Shown: in pieces, positions 1-8,097 of the stretch
How the letters are laid out: each line of letters begins with the position of its first letter
How positions within the stretch are numbered: position 1 is the stretch's first letter
Assembly: GCF_025950095.1 (NCBI RefSeq)
Contig: NZ_JAPDDR010000011.1
Span: 104,434-168,433 of the forward strand
Origin: Luteolibacter rhizosphaerae
GTDB lineage: Bacteria; Verrucomicrobiota; Verrucomicrobiia; Verrucomicrobiales; Akkermansiaceae
Direction of reading: 5' to 3'
Length of the DNA: 64,000 bases
Translations under genes and position numbers: made by a program
The notes under the pieces: generated by a model
Databases searched by the model: none
Seen by the model: only the letters and a program-made list of their open reading frames with translations
Told to the model about the DNA's origin: nothing

Positions 1-154
1 GGGGTTCGGCATCCGCGCGAATCCAAGACGGCGGCGCGCCCCAGCGCAATTTCATTCCGCCGCGCAACCTTCCCCGAACCCGTGTGTTTTCCCTCCCAAC
101 AACGGATTGGCCACCCGTCGGACCCTAGAATCAATCCAACAACCGATTAGACCG

Positions 155-688
155 ATGAAGAAGAACATCACTTGGATCGCGCTCGCCCTCGCCGTTTCCG
201 GCACCGCCCTGACCCATGCCCAGGAAGACGGCGGACGCCCGAACCGCGGCGGCCAACGCCAGATCCCGGAAGCCGTGCTCAAGGAATTCGACAAGGACGG
301 CGACGGCAAGCTCAACGACGACGAGCGCAAGGCGCTGCAGGAAGCCCGCCGTGCCCGCGAGGAAGAAGCCCGCAAGAAGGAGCTCGAGGAATTCGACAAG
401 GACAAGGACGGCAAGCTCAACGAAGAAGAGCAGAAGGCCGCCAACGAAGCCCGCGAAGCCAAGCGCAAGGCGATCGTCGAAAAGTATGACGCGGACAAGG
501 ACGGCCGCCTCAACCGCGAAGAGATCCAAGCTGCCGTGAAGGCCGGCGAGGAACTCCGCTTCCTCCGCCCCGGTGGCCCGCGTGAAGGCGGTCGCCGCGG
601 TGGCGAGGGCGGCCCGCGTCGCCAGCGCGACCAGCAAGGCGAGAAGAAGGACGAGGCCAAGCCGGCCGAAGACAAGCCCGGCAACTGA
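155..688 (+). CDS. Secreted EF-hand calcium-binding protein
   Basis: A 177-residue exported protein that probably binds calcium. Residues 1-22 form a signal peptide (MKKN, then a hydrophobic run ending ALTHA). Three EF-hand loops of the DxDxDGxxxxxE type are visible at about residues 46-57, 81-92 and 112-123. They are joined by charged Lys/Glu/Arg helices, and the tail is Gly/Arg- then Lys/Asp/Pro-rich. The ATG at 155 is preferred over an upstream TTG because it begins the signal peptide. It is monocistronic, with a terminator directly downstream. Loop residues and export are seen in the sequence; calcium binding is family knowledge. The physiological role is unknown. Confidence 0.85.
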   Translation: MKKNITWIALALAVSGTALTHAQEDGGRPNRGGQRQIPEAVLKEFDKDGDGKLNDDERKALQEARRAREEEARKKELEEFDKDKDGKLNEEEQKAANEAREAKRKAIVEKYDADKDGRLNREEIQAAVKAGEELRFLRPGGPREGGRRGGEGGPRRQRDQQGEKKDEAKPAEDKPGN

Positions 689-731
689 GCCGATCCGGAT
701 TTACCGGCTTTTCTCAGGCACACATTCCCCT

Positions 732-766
732 AAAGCCCGGAGGCACCCGCCCCCGGGCTTTTTCTT
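732..766 (+). terminator. Rho-independent terminator after the EF-hand gene
   Basis: Inverted repeat AAAGCCCGG (732-740) / CCGGGCTTT (753-761) with a short GC-rich loop, followed by a T-rich run. It lies 44 bases after the stop codon of the EF-hand gene. Confidence 0.8.
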
Positions 767-804
767 TGCCCCTCCCCGAGATTCCCTTCCCGCCATTGAT
801 ACCC

Positions 805-1007
805 CCCTTCGCGGCACAGCCGCTGTGGAGTGCGGCGGGCATCGCCGCTTTTGGGGTTGATGCCGGTGGGAACAGCCCGTGAGGAGATCCCGCGGACGTC
901 TTCTCTCACCGGATACCCCATCACTCTCATCACCACGCCCCGACCCGCGAACCCGTCCAAAAGCGGCGATCCCCGCCGCACTCCGAAAGAGCCTCCGGCT
1001 CCAAAGG
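805..1007. repeat. Inverted-repeat dispersed element, copy 1
   Basis: A noncoding element of about 200 bp that fills most of the 370-base gap before the recombinase gene. Its ends are imperfect inverted repeats of about 45 bases. The left arm contains GCCGCTGTGGAGTGCGGCGG and the right arm contains CGCCGCACTCC. The interior shares segments such as GAGGAGATCCCG and ATCACTCTC with a second copy at 4950-5154. It looks like a nonautonomous palindromic (MITE- or BIME-like) element. No coding potential is seen. Confidence 0.7.
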
Positions 1008-1058
1008 CATCACGCTCCGGTCTAGCCAGCACGGTAAGAAAAGGGCAAGACTCCCCGC

Positions 1059-1937
1059 GTGGAGCAGGAAGCGGACGACTTCATCCTTTATCTCGCGACG
1101 GAGCGCGGGCTGTCTCCGGCCTATCAGCTTTCCGTGCGTCAGACCTTGGATGCCTTCGCCGCTTGGCTGCGCAAGAAGCCGCTGACCGATGTCGGCACGG
1201 ACGAACTCACCACCTTCCTCGGCACGCGGAAGGATGCCGGGCTCGCGGCCTCTTCGCTGCGCATCACCACCGTCCACCTGAAGGTCTTCTTCCGCTGGCT
1301 CGCCGCGCGCGGCAAGCTGCCGATGGATCCCGCCGAGCCCCTGCTCTCCCCGCGCCCGGAGAAGACCCTGCCGGAAACACTCCACGGCAGGCAGGTGGCA
1401 CAGATGCTCGACTCGATCGATACCACGCAGTTCCTCGGCAAGCGTGATCGCGCCATGCTGGAGCTCTTCTACGCCTCCGGCCTGCGCCTCTCCGAGCTCT
1501 GCACCGCGCGGCTGGAGAATCTCGATCGCGACGAGCACTTCATCCGCGTGACCGGCAAGGGCAACAAGACCCGCATTGTCCCCGTGGGCCGCACCGCGGA
1601 GGAGATGCTCGACCAGTATCTGGCCAGCGAGCGCAAGGAGCTGGTGAATAAGAAAAGCAGCTCGCACATCTTCCTCAGCGTACGCGGCGGCAAGCTCTCG
1701 CCGGACCGCGTGCGGCAGGTGGTGAAGGAACGCGCGGCGATGGCCGGGATCGACCAGAACGTCTATCCGCACCTGCTGCGGCATTCCTTCGCCACCCACT
1801 TGTTAGAAGGCGGGGCCGACCTCCGCGTGATCCAGGAGCTGCTCGGCCATGCGGACATCGCCACCACCCAGATCTACACCCACGTGGACAGCGCGCGGCT
1901 GAAGGCGGTGCACAAGAAATTCCACCCGCGGGGCTGA
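1059..1937 (+). CDS. Tyrosine site-specific recombinase, XerD-like
   Basis: A 292-residue tyrosine recombinase of typical XerC/XerD length with an N-terminal SAM-like domain (about residues 1-90) and a C-terminal catalytic domain. The full catalytic set is visible: R143 in [11 protein letters not shown]167 in TGKGNKTR, H238 and R241 in [13 protein letters not shown]264 in [14 protein letters not shown], and nucleophile Y273. Xer recombinases resolve chromosome dimers at dif, or act on mobile elements. GTG start at 1059. It stands alone behind the inverted-repeat element, with no phage genes nearby, so a chromosomal Xer role is likely. A specific XerC or XerD assignment cannot be made from one gene. 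Confidence 0.88.
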   Translation: MEQEADDFILYLATERGLSPAYQLSVRQTLDAFAAWLRKKPLTDVGTDELTTFLGTRKDAGLAASSLRITTVHLKVFFRWLAARGKLPMDPAEPLLSPRPEKTLPETLHGRQVAQMLDSIDTTQFLGKRDRAMLELFYASGLRLSELCTARLENLDRDEHFIRVTGKGNKTRIVPVGRTAEEMLDQYLASERKELVNKKSSSHIFLSVRGGKLSPDRVRQVVKERAAMAGIDQNVYPHLLRHSFATHLLEGGADLRVIQELLGHADIATTQIYTHVDSARLKAVHKKFHPRG

Positions 1938-2022
1938 GGGAAGGCCTTCACCGGAATTTCACGATCGGTCATCCTGCCTGCCTTGACTGTCATCCGCGGC
2001 CTGATCGGATGAGCTGAGATCG

Positions 2023-3300
2023 ATGAAACCCGCTTCCCTTATCCTCCGATATATCTTCCCCGCCCTCGCGGGAGTAGCGGTGGGAAGCCTGCTGGTGCCC
2101 GGAAGCCCGTCCAGCGAGGACAGGGCCGCCGCCAGCAAGGCGAGCGCCCGCGGAGATCGGGAGGCCGCCCTCCCTCCCCTAGCAGATGATTTCCACACGA
2201 TCGAATTGGCCGCCCTCGGCGGGAGAACCACGGAAGCGAAACGCAAGGTGGCCGAGCTGCTGGAAGAGGGCGCGACCGATCAGGACATTGTCACATGGCT
2301 CACGCCGATCCTGCTCTCCGACCCGGGCTGGATGGAGCACTTCGTCTCGATGGTCCCGGATGGCCTGCGTCCCTTGCTCGTCCGGGAAGCGATGAAAGAG
2401 CTCTCGGATCATCACCTCGATGCACCCTGGGAAGTGCTGAAACATTCGCCCTCGGTCATGGCGATGACTCGCCCTCCCGGTGGAGGGCTAGGGCAATTCC
2501 TCACCTATGGGGCCTATCAATCGCCCCACGCCGCGGCCTTCCTTCTCGATCCTGCCAACGGCTACACCGCTCAAGAAATCCGCCAAGCCCTGCAGTCCGC
2601 CCGGTACAACCCGGCCAATGCACGGACCATGCTGGAGGCGTGGAAAAGCGGGCGCCTTCCCGCCGGATTCGAGAAGGATATCCTGCCTTCCGCATGGCTC
2701 AGCCTGAAGCATCAGGCCCCGGACACCGCGGAAGCCCTGATGAAGAATCTGAGCCCGGACCAAGAAGCATGGTTCGCAATCCGCCAGCAGGATAGCGCGG
2801 ACTCGTCACGCTACAGCGAGCAACTGAAACACCCGGAATCCACGCGACTGGAAGATTTCTCGGAGACTCATATCGCCTCTTACATCTTGGAATTGGAAGA
2901 AAGCGGCCGGCGCGTTTCCTTGGAACAGCTCGGCCGCTTGCCGGAGAATCTCCGCAAGCAGGCTGCGAAGGATTATCTCCGCTACACCTACCCTTACCAC
3001 AGCGAGGGCGTGATGGAAGATCTCCGGACCCTGCCCTCGCTCGGCTTTAGCGAGAAGGAGCAACTCCAGATCCTCGAGCGCGGCATCGACGGCGAGTGGA
3101 GCGATAGCGGGAACTTCGCGAACGCCATCGAACTGGCGGGGATGATTCCCGATGCCGGGAAGCGCGAGGAGAAGCGCCGGGCGCTGCTGGAAGATCTGGC
3201 CAAGTATGATCCGGAGGCAGCACTGGAATATGCCGCGACGCTTCCCGACGGGGAAGACCGCAGCCGCCTGGAACAACAAGCCCGCGAGAACCAGCGATGA
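2023..3300 (+). CDS. Membrane-anchored helical-repeat protein, function unknown
   Basis: A 425-residue protein with one N-terminal membrane segment or uncleaved signal (about residues 5-28), followed by a soluble alpha-helical region rich in Ala, Leu and Glu. Recurring patterns such as ALEYAATLPDGEDR suggest HEAT/TPR-like helical repeats exposed outside the cytoplasmic membrane. The ATG at 2023 has a GAG-type ribosome site just upstream. Its stop overlaps the start of the next gene by four bases (ATGA), so the two are probably co-translated. No catalytic motif is recognised. Confidence 0.75.
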   Translation: MKPASLILRYIFPALAGVAVGSLLVPGSPSSEDRAAASKASARGDREAALPPLADDFHTIELAALGGRTTEAKRKVAELLEEGATDQDIVTWLTPILLSDPGWMEHFVSMVPDGLRPLLVREAMKELSDHHLDAPWEVLKHSPSVMAMTRPPGGGLGQFLTYGAYQSPHAAAFLLDPANGYTAQEIRQALQSARYNPANARTMLEAWKSGRLPAGFEKDILPSAWLSLKHQAPDTAEALMKNLSPDQEAWFAIRQQDSADSSRYSEQLKHPESTRLEDFSETHIASYILELEESGRRVSLEQLGRLPENLRKQAAKDYLRYTYPYHSEGVMEDLRTLPSLGFSEKEQLQILERGIDGEWSDSGNFANAIELAGMIPDAGKREEKRRALLEDLAKYDPEAALEYAATLPDGEDRSRLEQQARENQR

Positions 3301-4394
3301 AGCCCTCCAACCTGATCAGCCCCGTCGCCGTCTTCGCTGCGGCCCTGATGATCACGGCATCGCTCTCGTCCTATCGGTTCGGCGCACCGCTTCTAACAGG
3401 ATCCCGGAAGCAGACCAGTGTTGCTGTTCACGCCGGAAGCAAGCGCGACTCCGCGGAAAGCATCCGCACCCTGCTCCGGGCAGGCGACATCGCGGGCGCA
3501 CGGCGCTTGATGGAAGAGCTGGCCGGGCGCGATCCCGTGGCATTCTTCCAGGTGCTCGCGAAGCTCCCCCTCATCAAGGAATTCGATTCTGCCGTGACCA
3601 CCGCCGCCGGCAAGCTGACTTGGGACGATCCCGAGGCCATCAAAACCCTCGAGCTCACCGCCTGCCCGCACTGGCGACACCTCGCATGGGATTCCTACAC
3701 CGCCGCCCAAATCGGCAGGGTGCCTGATGAGGAGATCCTTCGCGTCGCGGACGAGGCGAACTGCTTCGCCTCACTCCAAGAGATCCGCACGCTACTGGAA
3801 CGGGCCGCGAAGGAACGACCGCTGGAGTTCGCCCACGCGCTGAAGGGCATGGAGACGAGCGGGATCCGCTCACAGTTCCTGGTGGAGGTTGCTTTGAAAA
3901 ACCCGGAGCTCACCGATGAGATCTTTGCGCTGGTCTTCGCGGAACCCACCGACGCATCCACGCGCTTCGAGATGATGCAGTACGGCATGCGCGGGAAACC
4001 GAGCGCCGAAAACCTGATCGCCATGCTGAACAAGTCGGCCCCGAACGGGGTCTTCTCCCACAATCTCGCACCGATCGCCTTGTCGAGCGCTTGCCAGAAC
4101 TCCAGCCCGGAAATGCGGGAGCAGTACTACGCAGAGATCGAGCAACTACCGCCGCTCGCCCGCAACCGCATGATCGAGGCCATCCGCTACGGATCCAGCG
4201 AGTGGAAGCAATCGCCCGAAGAATTCTGCCGTGCCCTCGCCATCTCCAGCTCCCGCTCCAGCCAGATGGACATCCTGCGGGACTGGATCAAGGGTGCGAA
4301 GCATCTGGAGGGAGACACTTGGATCGATGGCCTGCCCGGCGAGGATCTGAAAGCCGCAGCGCGGAAGCTGATGGCGGAGAAAGCGCAGGAGTGA
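3297..4394 (+). CDS. Membrane-anchored helical protein, coupled to the upstream gene
   Basis: A 365-residue protein of the same architecture as its upstream neighbour: MKPSN start, one N-terminal hydrophobic segment (about residues 8-24), then a long soluble helical region with repeated Leu/Ala/Glu helices. Both genes start with MKP and both have a single anchor, which suggests an ancient duplication, but sequence similarity by eye is low. The ATGA overlap at 3297-3300 implies translational coupling. No enzyme motif is seen; a scaffold or interaction role is only a guess. Confidence 0.72.
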   Translation: MKPSNLISPVAVFAAALMITASLSSYRFGAPLLTGSRKQTSVAVHAGSKRDSAESIRTLLRAGDIAGARRLMEELAGRDPVAFFQVLAKLPLIKEFDSAVTTAAGKLTWDDPEAIKTLELTACPHWRHLAWDSYTAAQIGRVPDEEILRVADEANCFASLQEIRTLLERAAKERPLEFAHALKGMETSGIRSQFLVEVALKNPELTDEIFALVFAEPTDASTRFEMMQYGMRGKPSAENLIAMLNKSAPNGVFSHNLAPIALSSACQNSSPEMREQYYAEIEQLPPLARNRMIEAIRYGSSEWKQSPEEFCRALAISSSRSSQMDILRDWIKGAKHLEGDTWIDGLPGEDLKAAARKLMAEKAQE

Positions 4395-4409
4395 GATCGA
4401 GCCGGTAAC

Positions 4410-4883
4410 TCAAGGGTCATCCAGACCCTCGAGCTCGCGGATCGCCGTGCCTCGCGAAGCCTCGTCCCGGTATTCGATGATGACTTGGTCCACCGCCAGG
4501 TGATCCACGTCATGCTGGCGGAGTGCGAATAAGGCCTCTTGCACCCTGACTTCGAGGATCTGCAAGCGCTTCTCGAGTTCGGCGAACTTCGCGGTCGTCT
4601 TACCGCTCGCGCGATTCTCATCCATCGCGGCGAGGGACTCGGAGAAGACCACCTTGCGTTGCTCCAGCAGTTCGCGGAAGGCGCCGAGCGCAGCCTCGTG
4701 ATCCGCTCCCTCCAGCGCCTTCTCAAGCTGTCGCAAGCCGCTGCCGCCGGATGAGGGAAGATCAGCCCTCGGCTCGGTCGTCTTCCGATCCTGACTCGCC
4801 GTGGATGCCTCCTGAGGCGATGCCGATGGCGAGGAATCATCGCAGGACAGCAAGGCCAGGCACATGAGGACGAGCACTCTCAT
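4410..4883 (-). CDS. Putative lipoprotein with coiled-coil
   Basis: A 157-residue protein read from 4883. The start MRVLVLMCLALLSC gives a lipoprotein signal with lipobox LLSC, so the mature N-terminal Cys should be lipidated. A Ser/Pro/Thr-rich linker follows, then a charged helical region (about residues 55-157) rich in Glu, Leu and Arg that could form a coiled coil. An upstream in-frame start would add 19 residues but bury the signal sequence, so the ATG at 4883 is preferred. It is convergent with the preceding gene pair. Function unknown. Confidence 0.6.
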   Translation of the reverse strand: MRVLVLMCLALLSCDDSSPSASPQEASTASQDRKTTEPRADLPSSGGSGLRQLEKALEGADHEAALGAFRELLEQRKVVFSESLAAMDENRASGKTTAKFAELEKRLQILEVRVQEALFALRQHDVDHLAVDQVIIEYRDEASRGTAIRELEGLDDP

Positions 4884-4949
4884 TCGTTCACCTCCCATGA
4901 AAGCAGCATTCACCCCGTAGGTAAAGCTCGCGCAATCCACCGGTCAGCC

Positions 4950-5154
4950 CCCTTTGGCGGCGCAGCCGCTATGGAGTGCGCGCGAGCATCGCCGCTTTGG
5001 GGTTGATGTCGGATGGACATTCACGTGAGGAGATCCCGGAAGCACATCCCCCTACCCGGAGACTTCATCACTCTCCACACCAGCCCCCCACCCGAGGATC
5101 CGCTCAAAAGCGGCGATCCTCGCCGCACTCCACAGCGGCTATGCCGCCAAAAGG
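4950..5154. repeat. Inverted-repeat dispersed element, copy 2
   Basis: Second copy of the element at 805-1007. Left arm CGGCGCAGCCGCTATGGAGT and right arm ACTCCACAGCGGCTATGCCG are near-perfect inverted partners, and the interior again has GAGGAGATCCCG. It fills the gap between the lipoprotein start and the 3' end of the glycosyltransferase at 5162. Confidence 0.72.
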
Positions 5155-5161
5155 ATCACGC

Positions 5162-6202
5162 TCACACCGCATACACCGTCCCCTCGCCGCCTACCCAAGG
5201 TGCTTTCCGCCAACCCTCATCCCGCAACGTGAGATCCACGATGAACCGCGCCACCTCCGTGCCGCTGTAGTCGCGGTGATTCCTCTCCCAGCCTTTCCTT
5301 GCGACCGCGATCCGCTCGGCATCCTGCGACGAGAAGTACCGTACTTTCTCCGCGAGGTCCTCCACCCCGTCGAAATAGACCAGCTCGTCCTCCGCATACA
5401 ACCCTTCCAATCCGGCGCCGCGCGGGGTGAGCGTGAGGATGCCATTCCCCATCAGCTCCGCGATGCGGGAGGACGAATAGAGCGCCACATCCGTGCGGCG
5501 GGAAAGGTTCAGCGCCATCTTCGAGCGGCGGATGATCTGCTCCTTCTCCCAGCCGAAGATCCCCGGCTGATCGAGACAGCCATAGTAGCCGATGTGGAGT
5601 TCCGGCAGCGCTTGCTTCAGCTCCAACAGGAAGGCCCGGCGTCCCGGCTCGCCCTTGTCCCGACCGAAAAACAGCAGGTCGTGCTGCAACTCATCCGCCG
5701 GCGTCTCGAAGGCGCGGTGACACTCGATCCCCGCATCCACCGCGCTCGGGATGAAGCCCGCCGCGCAGGTGGCCGTGGCGAGTCCCTCCAGCAAGGATCC
5801 GCCGGTCGAACAGAAAAGCGCATCCAGCACCTCCAGCCGGTCGCGCAGGTGGCGGATCTCCTCCTCATCCCAGAGCGGGTCCACATACCACAGGCCGATC
5901 CGGATCTGCGGCAAGATCCGGCGGATCTCCCGCAGCGTCTCCGCCGTGATGTACTGCGCGTGCCCGAGGATCAGCAGGTCCGGGTGGACGTTCTTGCAGG
6001 TCTCGATCAGCGCCTTGTTCGCCCGACCCTTGCCGAAGGTCTTGCTCTTCGTCGGCGAGAGCATCCGCGCCCGGTCGTTGATCGAGAAGGGATACACGAA
6101 GTGCCCCAGCCGGATCAGGCCGTGGTGGATCTTCTGATCCTGGTTCCACAGGTGCGCGCCATCCTTGTCGAGCTGGAGGTTCGCGGCGTGGACGATGCGC
6201 AT
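5162..6202 (-). CDS. Glycosyltransferase, CgeB/YkvP-like family 1
   Basis: A 346-residue glycosyltransferase-like protein (GT-B fold) starting MRIVHAANLQ at 6202. The C-terminal half has the CgeB-type glycosyltransferase pattern, including SSSRIAELMGNGILTLTP and the LYAEDELVYFDGVEDLAEKV region, where nucleotide-sugar binding is expected. The start is chosen at the first Met of the conserved Rossmann strand; longer forms read through the AT-rich inverted repeat upstream. It is divergent from another glycosyltransferase at 6311 across about 110 bases, so the two probably act on the same cell-surface glycan. Donor and acceptor are unknown. Confidence 0.75.
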   Translation of the reverse strand: MRIVHAANLQLDKDGAHLWNQDQKIHHGLIRLGHFVYPFSINDRARMLSPTKSKTFGKGRANKALIETCKNVHPDLLILGHAQYITAETLREIRRILPQIRIGLWYVDPLWDEEEIRHLRDRLEVLDALFCSTGGSLLEGLATATCAAGFIPSAVDAGIECHRAFETPADELQHDLLFFGRDKGEPGRRAFLLELKQALPELHIGYYGCLDQPGIFGWEKEQIIRRSKMALNLSRRTDVALYSSSRIAELMGNGILTLTPRGAGLEGLYAEDELVYFDGVEDLAEKVRYFSSQDAERIAVARKGWERNHRDYSGTEVARFIVDLTLRDEGWRKAPWVGGEGTVYAV

Positions 6203-6206
6203 GGCG

Positions 6207-6298
6207 AAATTCCAAACTCGAAACTTCAAATTCCAAGTCTCAAATCCCCGGCCGGACATTTCCCGCATTTGGAGTTTGGAATTTAGAGTTTGGAATTT
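6207..6298. repeat. AT-rich inverted repeat between divergent glycosyltransferases
   Basis: AAATTCCAAACTC at 6207-6219 is the exact reverse complement of GAGTTTGGAATTT, which occurs twice, at 6272-6284 and 6286-6298. The block is markedly AT-rich for this region and occupies most of the divergent promoter gap. It could be a dispersed-repeat remnant or shared regulatory DNA. Confidence 0.6.
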
Positions 6299-6310
6299 GA
6301 ACCTCCCGTC

Positions 6311-7342
6311 GTGATCAAGGTCTGTCACGTCCTCGCCAGTGTCGGTGAAAAGGGCGGCTTAGAGAAAAACGTCATCGAGCTCGCCAACCGGCAGGCCGCG
6401 CTGGGTCATGCCGTGAGCGCGGTGGCGGACCCCACCATGCGCGAGCACTTCGCGCCGGAGGTGAATTTCACCCCGCATGCGATGGGCGGCGGACGGCTGA
6501 ATCCCTTCAACCTGCTTGCCCTGCGCGCCAAGATCCTTTCAGCCAAGCCGCAGATCGTCCACGCCCATGCGAACAAGGCCGGGGGCATGGTCCGCTCGCT
6601 GCGCCGCTTCCTACCCGGGATCAAGCGGGTGGCCACGGTGCAGAACATCAAGAGCAGCAGCCGCCCCTTCCGCGACTACGATGCGGTCATCACCGCCTCC
6701 GCGCAGGTGAAGGATTCGCTCGGAGGCATCCCGGCGACGGTGATCTGGAACTCGATCGCTCCCCCGCCCCCGGGCACCAAGGAAGCGGCTCTCGCGACCA
6801 AGCCGCCCTTCCTCGGCCAAGGCGAACCCGTCTTCAGCACCGTCGGTCGACTGGTTCCGGCGAAGGGTATGGACCTTCTGTTAGAGGCGATGGCCCAGGT
6901 CCCCGGCTTCAAGCTCTGGCTCATCGGCGAAGGCCTCCAGCGGCCCCTGCTGGAAGAGCTGATCGCCAAGCACGCCCTTGCCGAACGCGTCTGGATGGCC
7001 GGGCATCGCGACGATGCGGTGGGCCTGATGGGTTGCTCGGATCTGTTCATCGTCGCCTCCCGCAATGAAGGCGGCCCCTACACGCTGGCCGAAGCCCTGC
7101 ACATGCGCGTGCCGAGCATCGCCACCAAGGTCGGCTTCTCCCCCGAGTTCCTGCCGGCGGAAGCACTGATGGAAACGCACTCCGTGCCGGAACTCGTGCG
7201 CGGCCTGAAGCTCGCCCTCGCCGACCTGCCCGGCCTCAGGCAAAGGCTCGAGCCCTCTTTCGAGCTCATGTCCCGCGAGGTCACCTTGGAAGCGATGACC
7301 GACAAGATTCTCGGCGTTTACCGACTTGTTTTGGGGCAGTAA
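6311..7342 (+). CDS. Glycosyltransferase family 4
   Basis: A 343-residue GT-B glycosyltransferase. The N-terminal acceptor domain starts VIKVCHVLASVGEKGGLEKN, and the C-terminal donor domain begins at GRLVPAKGMDLLLEA. The retaining GT4 E-x7-E type motif is seen in NEGGPYTLAEAL. The GTG at 6311 is chosen because it starts the first beta strand; the longer TTG start at 6290 would lie in the AT-rich repeat. It probably adds a sugar to lipopolysaccharide or another surface glycan. It is divergent from the CgeB-like gene. Confidence 0.82.
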   Translation: MIKVCHVLASVGEKGGLEKNVIELANRQAALGHAVSAVADPTMREHFAPEVNFTPHAMGGGRLNPFNLLALRAKILSAKPQIVHAHANKAGGMVRSLRRFLPGIKRVATVQNIKSSSRPFRDYDAVITASAQVKDSLGGIPATVIWNSIAPPPPGTKEAALATKPPFLGQGEPVFSTVGRLVPAKGMDLLLEAMAQVPGFKLWLIGEGLQRPLLEELIAKHALAERVWMAGHRDDAVGLMGCSDLFIVASRNEGGPYTLAEALHMRVPSIATKVGFSPEFLPAEALMETHSVPELVRGLKLALADLPGLRQRLEPSFELMSREVTLEAMTDKILGVYRLVLGQ

Positions 7343-7354
7343 GCCCTGCCTTAA

Positions 7355-7449
7355 AAGCCCCGGCAGGGGCGGCAGACATTAGCCGGTGGCGTGAGCCACC
7401 GGAACAGCACGGGCAAGGCATGAAGTCCCGGCAGGGACGACACGGAGTC
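7355..7449 (+). repeat. REP sequence, left flank of RAYT 1
   Basis: Three hairpins in a row: CCCCGGCAGGGG, then the palindrome CCGGTGGCGTGAGCCACCGG (7383-7402), then GTCCCGGCAGGGAC. The same order recurs before the second RAYT gene. Confidence 0.8.
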
Positions 7450-7528
7450 CATCGGAGTTGGCCCACGCATCACCCCGGGATGAGTTGACCCCGGCACTCG
7501 CGACTCTCTATCTCTATTTGCCGACTTC

Positions 7529-7975
7529 ATGCCCTCCACCCATCTCTCACTTCACTTCCACGTGGTCTTCAGCACCAAGGACCGCATGCCTCAAATCTCC
7601 TCCGAGTGGCGGGAGAAACTCCATTCCTATATCGGCGGCGTGGTGAAGAATGCCGGAGCAATCCCCGAGGCTATCGGCGGCGTGGCCGATCACGTGCATC
7701 TTCTTCTCGGGCTCCCTGCGACACTCGCGTTGGCGGATATCATCCGCACCATCAAAGCGAACCTCTCGAAATGGATCCACGAAGAGATCGGTTTGGAGAA
7801 GTTCGCATGGCAGGAGGGATACGGTGCGTTCACCGTAAGCCCGGGCAATCGCGAGGCGGTCTCAAATTATATCGGGAATCAGGAAGAACATCATCGCACC
7901 CGCGGCTTTCAGGAAGAGTATTTGGAGTTCCTGAGGAAGGCCAAGGTGGGGTATGACGAACGCTTTCTCTGGTGA
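7529..7975 (+). CDS. REP-associated tyrosine transposase (IS200/Y1-like)
   Basis: A 148-residue HUH single-strand endonuclease. The metal-binding HUH pair is H55 and H57 in ADHVHLLLGL, and the nucleophile is Y114 in NYIGNQEEHHRT. The short length, conserved FHVVFSTKDR start and inverted REP flanks identify it as a RAYT that nicks and mobilises REP hairpins rather than a full insertion sequence. The ORF is intact with no frameshift. It is about four-fifths identical by eye to the second copy at 25897. Confidence 0.88.
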   Translation: MPSTHLSLHFHVVFSTKDRMPQISSEWREKLHSYIGGVVKNAGAIPEAIGGVADHVHLLLGLPATLALADIIRTIKANLSKWIHEEIGLEKFAWQEGYGAFTVSPGNREAVSNYIGNQEEHHRTRGFQEEYLEFLRKAKVGYDERFLW

Positions 7976-7976
7976 A

Positions 7977-8069
7977 CTCCGTGCCGTCCCTGCCGGGACT
8001 CAGGAACCACCTCCTTCGATTCCGGTGGCTCACGCAACCGGCTAATATCTGCCGCCCCTGCCGGGGCTT
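7977..8069 (-). repeat. REP sequence, right flank of RAYT 1 (inverted)
   Basis: Inverted copy of the left REP: GTCCCTGCCGGGAC, then CCGGTGGCTCACGCAACCGG, then CCCCTGCCGGGGC. It starts at the stop codon of the transposase and runs to just before the galactokinase 3' end, where one more GTCCCTCTCCGGGAC hairpin occurs. Confidence 0.78.
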
Positions 8070-8097
8070 GGACGTCCCTCTCCGGGACAATGAGGCC

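Larger units (their letters stand above)
7355..8069 (+). mobile_element. REP/RAYT element 1
   Basis: A transposase-like gene flanked on both sides by inverted copies of the same repetitive extragenic palindrome. The left REP is at 7355-7449 and the right REP, in opposite orientation, at about 7977-8069. Each carries three consecutive hairpins. The arrangement is repeated at 25683-26436 and is characteristic of REP-associated tyrosine transposases. Confidence 0.8.

Noticed and set aside
1059..1937. XerD-like recombinase as a phage integrase
   Set aside because: No phage genes or tRNA nearby, and length and motifs match chromosomal Xer proteins.
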